Origin: SLLW01 sp964388615
GTDB lineage: Bacteria; Bacteroidota; Rhodothermia; Balneolales; Natronogracilivirgulaceae
Direction: 5' to 3'
DNA: 5,991 bases
NCBI GenBank assembly: GCA_964388615.1
Contig: CAYMBG010000133.1
Location: forward strand, 1 to 5,991
Shown one piece after another: positions 1 to 4,082 of this stretch. The translations under genes were made by a program, and so were the position numbers. A model generated the notes under the pieces. It saw nothing but the letters and a program-made list of their open reading frames with translations. It did no database searches and had not been told where the DNA came from. Numbering within the stretch: position 1 is the stretch's first letter; every line of letters begins with the position of its first letter.

Positions 1-46
1 CTCCGGGTTTTTGATCATCTCCGGGTTTTTGATCATCTCCGGGTTT
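1..46 (-). repeat. 18-bp in-frame tandem repeat in the cheA linker
   Basis: The unit ctccgggtttttgatcat occurs twice in full, followed by a third partial copy (ctccgggttt) that diverges after about 10 bases. Read on the minus strand it encodes repeated Pro-Gly-Asp-Asp-Gln-Lys hexapeptides in the low-complexity linker after the CheA Hpt domain. The unit is a multiple of three, so gain or loss of copies would keep the reading frame. The array runs off the left edge, so total copy number is unknown. The two full copies are identical at the DNA level, which suggests recent expansion by slippage. Confidence 0.85.
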
Positions 47-1771
47 CTGTCCTGTTGATCCGGCCCCCGGTTCCTTCGACGTTGTGTTTTTTCCGTTCGC
101 CGGAACAGCAGGCTCTGCCGACTTTTCCTCCTTTTTTTCATCCCCATTGGCCTGGGCTGCATACTGGTCCTGCACATCTTTATCCAGTGAGAAAATCGGA
201 GGTGTATCCTGATTGCTTTCAGACTCATTCCCGGTTTTACCTGCCGGATCTGAAGCCGAAGTATCCGTCTGTTCTCCGGCAGTCTGTCCATCGGCAGAAC
301 GGGTGTCTCTGTTTTGCCTATCACTGTCCCGGGATGGTTTAGATGCCCTGGATCCGGAATCCGCTTTAAGTTTAATCGCGTCCTCCGGTTTTTTACCATA
401 ATCCGAGATACTCAGAAGCACCCGCATCAGGTTGTTTAAGCCCTCCGGAATATCCAGACGATCGCCGGCATTGGCCTTTTCCACGCCCTCAAGCAGATTT
501 TTAAGGATGTCGATCGCGTCAAGGTTGATATCGGCGCAGGCGGAATCATACGAGATAACATCATCCCGGACCATATCAAGCAAGGTCTCCACCGAATGCG
601 CAAACTCAGAAAGCGGTGTTAGTCCCATGAATGCCGATGTCCCTTTGATCGTATGAAACGACCGAAACACCAGGTTGATGAGCTCCTTATCCTCCGGTGC
701 GCTTTCAAGATCGAGAAGTGCACTCTCGGCCGTTTCCACCTGCTCCATACTTTCGGTAATGAATTCCGCCATCAGGTCCATATCGGCATCGGAAGGAATA
801 TCAAAGACGATCTCCTCAGCTGACTCTCCCTCTTTGTCCTTTTCCGTTTGCTGATCCTGTTGGCCGGCGGCACCTGCCCCTGAGCTTTGTTCTGCAGACG
901 AACCGGCCTCCCCGGAAGTACGTGATTCATCATCGGAAACAGCCTCATCGTTTTCCTGATTACTCACCGATTGATCCGACAGCGAAATAGCCTTTTCGAT
1001 ACGCTTGGACACGGCGGAGAGGACACTTTTCATCGCTACAGCATCTTCTTCTCCGGATGCTGTCCCGGAACGCTCGGACTTATTGGATCTCACAATATTG
1101 AGCGCTTCCAGCAGGGGCTTTTTAAAAACTTCCCCGGCGTTCTCATGACAATCAGCAAGCATTTTATCAAGGTGATCCAGATCCTTTTGTGTTGCAGTAT
1201 CCGGATCAAGACCCATAATACCGGATGCCAAATCGTCCAGGGTTACCTTTCTTTTTTCAGGTCCATCCGAATTACCAGAAGCGTTATTTGCACGAGCGTT
1301 CTCTTCGGCTTCGGTCTCATTCCCGGTTTCATGAGATTCATCATTCCGCGGCGATTCATCCTCTTTTGGAGTCGTGGAAGTCATTTTTTCTTCAATGTCA
1401 TGTGACATGGAAGAAACTGTCTCGCTTTCACCGTTTATGGCCTTATCAAGGTCATCGCAAGCTTTTTCAAACAGCTCCACCTCGATATTGCCTTCTGTGA
1501 CCGCATACTCCCTGATGGTATTTATCGCTTGCAATGATGCCGATTTTACACTTTGGAAATATTCGTCTTTTTCATAGAGGTGGATCAATGCTTTCCAGGC
1601 CAGAGATATCAGCTGATCAAGTTGTGTACTGCCATGATCCCAGCCTTCCATGGTATCTTCCATACGCGCACCTGCCACCATAATATCTTCACGGTCGCCC
1701 GGCCATACATCAGCCAGGATGCGCATAATTTCGGCAAGCTCGTCGGTTTGTTTTTGATATTTATTGCTCAT
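1..1771 (-). CDS. cheA: CheA-type chemotaxis histidine kinase, N-terminal 590 residues (partial)
   Basis: CheA is the cytoplasmic kinase that autophosphorylates on a histidine and passes the phosphate to CheY. Only the N-terminal part is present; dimerisation, ATPase and CheW-like domains would lie beyond the left edge. Visible layout: residues 1-115, helical, with no HxxKG motif; about 118-175, acidic Ser/Glu/Asn linker; 176-265, a second helical segment, also without phosphoacceptor histidine; 266-320, acidic Gln/Gly/Ser linker; 326-434, a clear Hpt (P1) domain with phosphoacceptor His373 in FHTIKG, followed by the conserved AHSVE and DMVRD helix; about 455-590, a charged linker ending in Pro-Gly-Asp-Asp-Gln-Lys repeats. 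Normal CheA begins with the Hpt domain, so the 325-residue prefix is odd. The start at 1771 lies 19 bp after cheX, but no convincing ribosome-binding site precedes it, so the exact start is less certain. Assignment as CheA rather than another Hpt hybrid kinase rests on the P1 sequence and the cheY-cheX neighbours. Confidence 0.85.
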   Translation of the reverse strand, partial: MSNKYQKQTDELAEIMRILADVWPGDREDIMVAGARMEDTMEGWDHGSTQLDQLISLAWKALIHLYEKDEYFQSVKSASLQAINTIREYAVTEGNIEVELFEKACDDLDKAINGESETVSSMSHDIEEKMTSTTPKEDESPRNDESHETGNETEAEENARANNASGNSDGPEKRKVTLDDLASGIMGLDPDTATQKDLDHLDKMLADCHENAGEVFKKPLLEALNIVRSNKSERSGTASGEEDAVAMKSVLSAVSKRIEKAISLSDQSVSNQENDEAVSDDESRTSGEAGSSAEQSSGAGAAGQQDQQTEKDKEGESAEEIVFDIPSDADMDLMAEFITESMEQVETAESALLDLESAPEDKELINLVFRSFHTIKGTSAFMGLTPLSEFAHSVETLLDMVRDDVISYDSACADINLDAIDILKNLLEGVEKANAGDRLDIPEGLNNLMRVLLSISDYGKKPEDAIKLKADSGSRASKPSRDSDRQNRDTRSADGQTAGEQTDTSASDPAGKTGNESESNQDTPPIFSLDKDVQDQYAAQANGDEKKEEKSAEPAVPANGKNTTSKEPGAGSTGQKPGDDQKPGDDQKPG

Positions 1772-1790
1772 AAGCCCGGGACCGTTATCG

Positions 1791-2297
1791 TTACTTGCGT
1801 CGTCTAGATTCGCTTAATGCCAGATTCACCCAAAAATCCCCACCTGCTCCCGAAAATTTAAGCTTTGCTCTTGGAGGCTTATTGGGCAGAAAAAGGGTAA
1901 GATCACTCCCTCGTGTTGCCGTAGGGAGTGAAGACTGTCCGACGAATCCTATGTTTTCAATACTTGCCGCAACATCGCCTGCAAGAATATTGGAAATCTC
2001 TCCAACCAGGTCGCCCATATCATCACTATCAAATGGCAGCTCCATACCGCAGAACACTTCCGACAGGGACAATGCGGTTTCCTTGGGTATGGCGATCATC
2101 ATAGAAAGCGTGTGCTCGGTATTAAAAACCGCAATATTTCCTATGATTCCGTTCATGGGCGAGCCGTTTTCATCCGATTCTACATATTCCGGCCGGTCAC
2201 CCACGATCGATTCAATAGTATTTTTCACACACTCGACAACCGAATCCACCAGTGGTTTGGGAATCTCTTTTACCCCGTTCAATTTTGCAGGAAGCAT
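1791..2297 (-). CDS. cheX: CheX-like CheY-P phosphatase
   Basis: This 168-residue protein belongs to the CheC/CheX/FliY phosphatase family, which dephosphorylates CheY-P and ends the motor signal. The family signature ExxN is present as GEISN (Glu100, Asn103), on the helix that enters the CheY active site. There is one such motif, as in CheX, rather than the two of CheC. Around it are typical features: an N-terminal helix followed by Gly-rich strands (NGIIGNIAVF), then MMIAIPKETA, and a C-terminal strand region ending FWVNLALSESRRRK. Length fits CheX (roughly 150-170 residues). The start lies 4 bp after the cheY stop. The ribosome-binding site AAAGGA (2305-2310) overlaps the end of cheY at 7-base spacing, implying coupled translation. 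cheA follows after 19 bp. The acidic middle (ELPFDSDDMGD) matches the acidic character of the neighbours. Confidence 0.88.
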   Translation of the reverse strand: MLPAKLNGVKEIPKPLVDSVVECVKNTIESIVGDRPEYVESDENGSPMNGIIGNIAVFNTEHTLSMMIAIPKETALSLSEVFCGMELPFDSDDMGDLVGEISNILAGDVAASIENIGFVGQSSLPTATRGSDLTLFLPNKPPRAKLKFSGAGGDFWVNLALSESRRRK

Positions 2298-2301
2298 GAT
2301 T

Positions 2302-2757
2302 TTATCCTTTAAATTTTAACATATCTTTAAAAAAACTCTTCTTTTCCGACTCCTCCTCCTCGGTCAGCAGATTCCCATCCTTGTCGATGAAACGGGTCAG
2401 CACCTTGTAGACCTGATCCGCGGTAAAGGGTTTGGTCACATACGCATTGGCTCCGCCTTCATTAAGTGCGGTATCTACCTTTCCCATTGACTTTTCGGCC
2501 GTAATCATGATGATCGGGATATGAGCGGTGTTATCCTTTTTCCGAATCTCTTGTGAAAACTCCACCCCGGTCATATTCGGCATATTCCAGTCAAGAAATA
2601 TCATCTGGATTTCATCCGAAAACTTTTCCAGTGCGTCGCTTCCGTCCATCGCCTCCACGTACTCAAAATCAGCCAGCATGAGCTGATTCAAAGTTCGTTT
2701 GACCGCACTTCTCATTATTTTTGAATCATCGACCACCAGCGCCTTGATCTTACTCAT
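2302..2757 (-). CDS. cheY: CheY-like single-domain response regulator
   Basis: This 151-residue protein is a receiver domain with no output domain, expected to take phosphate from CheA and act on the flagellar (or pilus) motor. All catalytic residues are visible: acidic pair Asp10-Asp11, phosphoacceptor Asp56 in FLDWNMP, Thr86 in MITAE, Tyr106 and Lys109 in AYVTKPF. DWNMP followed by TGVEF is typical of chemotaxis CheY. The receiver ends near residue 122. About 25 further residues form a charged tail (LTEEEESEKKSFFKDML), longer than E. coli CheY (about 129 residues). The start is supported by GGAG at 2765-2768, 7 bases upstream of the ATG. It is the first gene of the operon, directly downstream of a sigma-54 promoter. 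Being first and next to cheX suggests CheY and its phosphatase are made together. A pilus-linked CheY homologue is an alternative. Confidence 0.93.
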   Translation of the reverse strand: MSKIKALVVDDSKIMRSAVKRTLNQLMLADFEYVEAMDGSDALEKFSDEIQMIFLDWNMPNMTGVEFSQEIRKKDNTAHIPIIMITAEKSMGKVDTALNEGGANAYVTKPFTADQVYKVLTRFIDKDGNLLTEEEESEKKSFFKDMLKFKG

Positions 2758-2811
2758 AAGGTAACTCCAACTATAATTTCTAACGATTTTCCTTAATATG
2801 AATGGGTTAAT

Positions 2812-2827
2812 AGCAAATAATGTGCCA
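2812..2827 (-). promoter_or_regulatory. Sigma-54 (RpoN) -24/-12 promoter of cheY-cheX-cheA
   Basis: On the minus strand the sequence reads TGGCACATTATTTGCT. It matches the sigma-54 consensus TGGCAC-N5-TTGCW at every conserved base, with the required GG-N10-GC spacing. Transcription should start about 12 bases downstream of the GC, near 2801, leaving a leader of roughly 45 bases before the cheY ATG. Sigma-54 promoters need an ATP-dependent enhancer-binding protein, so the operon is probably switched on by a specific signal. A weaker sigma-70-like reading overlaps it (TTGAAC, 15-base spacer, TATTAA) but has poor spacing. Confidence 0.72.
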
Positions 2828-2949
2828 GTTCAAACACTGTGTGCAACGAAACAACGTATAAATGTTTCCTCGCACAACTTTGTCAGCTCCATGTATGGAT
2901 TATCGTATTTTAAAACCAAACCTTAACTCCATTCTGTAATTTTTTTCCT

Positions 2950-2963
2950 GATCAGGGCTGATC
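2950..2963. promoter_or_regulatory. Candidate upstream activator dyad (GATCAG-GG-CTGATC)
   Basis: A perfect 6+6 inverted repeat with a 2-base centre lies about 155 bases upstream of the predicted sigma-54 start site, in the range where enhancer-binding proteins usually bind. It overlaps a second perfect palindrome, CCTGATCAGG (2947-2956). No T tract follows on either strand, so it does not look like a terminator. It also lies about 60-75 bases upstream of the tRNA promoter, so it might act there instead. Function is inferred from position and symmetry only. Confidence 0.4.
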
Positions 2964-3020
2964 CGGAAGCCTTCAAAAAATCAAACAGACAAAAAAGAGT
3001 GTTTTTTTAAAGACCAGCAC

Positions 3021-3052
3021 TTGCTTTGTACAATAAGGTGTGTTTATATTTG
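3021..3052 (+). promoter_or_regulatory. Bacteroidota-type promoter of tRNA-Val
   Basis: TATATTTG (3045-3052) matches the Bacteroidota -7 consensus TAnnTTTG exactly. A TTG at 3021-3023 lies 21 bases upstream, within the spacing reported for the -33 element. Transcription would start near 3059, about 10 bases before the mature tRNA 5' end. A sigma-70 reading is also possible (TTGCTT, 18-base spacer, TATATT). A/T tracts just upstream would suit a strong stable-RNA promoter. Confidence 0.6.
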
Positions 3053-3068
3053 GATTCTTGACCCAAAA

Positions 3069-3143
3069 GGGTGGTTAGCTCAGTTGGTTCAGAGCACCTG
3101 CCTTACAAGCAGGGGGTCACTGGTTCAAATCCAGTACCACCCA
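3069..3143 (+). tRNA. tRNA-Val (anticodon TAC)
   Basis: A full cloverleaf of 75 bases can be folded by eye. The acceptor stem is GGGTGGT/ACCACCC with discriminator A. The D arm is GCTC/GAGC, the anticodon stem CCTGC/GCAGG with loop CTTACAA, the variable loop has 5 bases, and the T stem is ACTGG/CCAGT with loop TTCAAAT. The anticodon at 3104-3106 is TAC, which reads valine GUA and related codons. The 3' CCA is not encoded (CAC follows), so it must be added by nucleotidyltransferase. The gene stands alone with its own promoter and terminator. Confidence 0.96.
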
Positions 3144-3150
3144 CACTTCA

Positions 3151-3200
3151 GAAAGCCTTGTATCACAATAGATTACAGTGATGCAGGGCTTTTCTTTTTT
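3151..3200 (+). terminator. Rho-independent terminator of tRNA-Val
   Basis: The arms 3152-3166 (AAAGCCTTGTATCAC) and 3178-3192 (GTGATGCAGGGCTTT) pair over 15 bp with two G-U pairs, closed by an 11-base loop. TC and six T residues follow (3193-3200). It begins 8 bases after the tRNA end, so it closes the single-gene transcript and isolates the downstream ORF. Confidence 0.88.
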
Positions 3201-3289
3201 GCAGTTAGAAGAGGCGGTTCTTCACCGGGGGTAACACGAGGTAATACAATGATCTGCCATATCAGGCCGACCTTGGAACCGAACAGAAT

Positions 3290-3685
3290 GTGGATGCCTA
3301 CGTATCACGTATTCGTGGAGCAATGCTCAAGCATATCCGAATGAATCGAAAGACTGAAGTACAACCTCATTTCAAATTATCGGCAAAACAACAAGCATAT
3401 TGCCGATTTATAGAAATGATACATCACGAAGCCATCAAGAGAGAATGGATACATAAGTTGGCCAAAAATTTTGGGAATGCCGATCCTCTTCTGGTGGAAA
3501 AAGCGGCCTGGGTGGCATCATTGCTAAAATCGGACAGCACAACCATCAAAAAGTATGGTGATCCGGCAGAAATGAAAGGCTGGAAAATAGGGGAGTCAAT
3601 GAGCACCAAGCTCAATAAACTCAAGAAATCCAATCCGGAAGCATTTTTCTATTGGTATCAAATTTTCAAACTCACGACTTCATAA
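3290..3685 (+). CDS. Small basic protein of unknown function; start uncertain, possibly frameshifted
   Basis: I do not recognise this protein. From the GTG at 3290 it has 131 residues, is mostly helical and clearly basic (about 24 Lys/Arg to 12 Asp/Glu), unlike its acidic neighbours. No signal peptide or membrane segment is visible. Recognisable stretches include KLSAKQQAYCRFIEMI, REWIHKLAKNFGNADPLLVEK, KIGESMSTKLNKLKKS and an aromatic C-terminus (PEAFFYWYQIFKL). Neither candidate start has good support: the GTG at 3290 has no ribosome-binding site, and the ATG at 3323 has GGAG only 2 bases away. The frame is open back to 3245 and the extra residues (DLPYQADLGTEQN) look protein-like. A well-spaced GAGG (3238-3241) points to an ATG at 3249 in another frame, which stops at 3344. 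A one-base indel near 3250-3260 would join the two into about 145 residues. A decaying gene is therefore possible. The strong terminator upstream means it needs its own promoter, which I could not identify. Confidence 0.5.
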   Translation: MDAYVSRIRGAMLKHIRMNRKTEVQPHFKLSAKQQAYCRFIEMIHHEAIKREWIHKLAKNFGNADPLLVEKAAWVASLLKSDSTTIKKYGDPAEMKGWKIGESMSTKLNKLKKSNPEAFFYWYQIFKLTTS

Positions 3686-3817
3686 TAATATCATAGCAGA
3701 TCAGTGCCAAACTGGTACATGTACTCGACTCGGATAACTACCCACTCAGTACTTTAAGACCATTAGTGCTCCTTAGCTCTTTACACTTTCCCGGACAATC
3801 AGCTACTCTTATTTAAT

Positions 3818-3838
3818 GCAATATTGATCGGATATTGC
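3818..3838 (+). terminator. Small hairpin, possible weak terminator or operator
   Basis: Perfect 7-bp arms GCAATAT and ATATTGC flank the loop TGATCGG. The following bases (cattcttcctttctc) are pyrimidine-rich but not a clean T tract, and the stem is AT-rich. It lies about 130 bases after the stop codon of the unknown gene. It could be a weak terminator for that gene or a protein-binding dyad upstream of the receptor promoter. Confidence 0.3.
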
Positions 3839-3935
3839 CATTCTTCCTTTCTCACATAACAAAAACTTTTAAGAGTCAATATCCCGGGCATGAAATTTGC
3901 AAGTAAACAACTGTGAAATATATGGATTGTGTCTA

Positions 3936-3962
3936 TTAAGAAAATCCACAACCGTCCGATAA
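3936..3962 (+). promoter_or_regulatory. Candidate FliA (sigma-28) promoter of the chemoreceptor gene
   Basis: TCCGATAA (3955-3962) matches 7 of 8 bases of the sigma-28 -10 consensus GCCGATAA. TTAAGAAA (3936-3943), 11 bases upstream, partly matches the -35 consensus TAAAGTTT (T, AAG). The spacing is the one FliA requires. Chemoreceptor genes are classic FliA targets, so context supports the match. The -35 half is weak. Confidence 0.42.
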
Positions 3963-4082
3963 TTTTTATTAATAGACAGATTAAAAAAAATTAATGTAGC
4001 GGTTTCACCCCATCTTTAGCCCCCGGGAAAAGGATTACTTGGAACTCGGTACGCAACCAGCAACAATAAAGTGGAGCAGGTT

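Larger units (their letters stand above)
2758..3068. other. Divergent intergenic region between cheY and tRNA-Val
   Basis: These 311 bases hold no credible gene. They contain, from the left, the cheY ribosome-binding site (2765-2768), a minus-strand sigma-54 promoter (2812-2827), an AT-rich middle, a dyad at 2950-2963, A/T tracts at 2975-2980, 2991-2996 and 3002-3008, and the plus-strand tRNA promoter (3021-3052). The A/T tracts lie just upstream of the tRNA promoter and could act as an UP-like or bent element. Confidence 0.7.
3686..4082. other. Non-coding stretch upstream of the chemoreceptor
   Basis: These 397 bases hold no ORF with coding character. They contain a small hairpin at 3818-3838, a FliA-like promoter at 3936-3962, an A/T-rich block at about 3959-3995, and the ribosome-binding site of the receptor gene (GGAG, 4073-4076). 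The leader from the predicted start near 3969 to the ATG would be about 114 bases. I did not recognise a riboswitch in it. Confidence 0.6.

Noticed and set aside
1..46. CRISPR-like array
   Set aside because: The units are directly adjacent with no spacers and continue the cheA reading frame, so this is a coding tandem repeat.
971..1405. Plus-strand open frame of 144 codons opposite cheA
   Set aside because: It lies entirely antisense to the Hpt kinase gene. The minus strand gives recognisable CheA sequence while this translation has no family features.
1795..2319. Plus-strand open frame of 174 codons opposite cheX
   Set aside because: It is a shadow of cheX. The minus strand carries the ExxN phosphatase motif and a proper ribosome-binding site.
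3123..3143. tRNA 3' end as a phage or island attachment site
   Set aside because: I looked for a second copy of the tRNA 3' end in the rest of the window and saw none, and there is no integrase gene here.
3208..3223. Small hairpin GAAGA/TCTTC upstream of the unknown gene
   Set aside because: Only 5 bp with a 6-base loop and no T tract; expected by chance.
3021..3344. Plus-strand open frame of 107 codons running through the tRNA
   Set aside because: It translates the tRNA promoter, the tRNA and its terminator, so it is not a protein gene. Only its last 31 codons (from 3249) are discussed, as a start-site anomaly.
4039..4055. Second sigma-54-like site upstream of the receptor (TTGGAACTCGGTACGCA)
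   Set aside because: GG-N10-GC spacing is present, but the -12 element reads ACGC instead of TTGC and the -24 lacks the C. It would also leave only about 17 bases before the ATG. The FliA-like site is the better candidate.
3970..4082. Riboswitch (for example c-di-GMP) in the receptor leader
   Set aside because: The leader does not show the conserved GEMM core or any other aptamer pattern I know.
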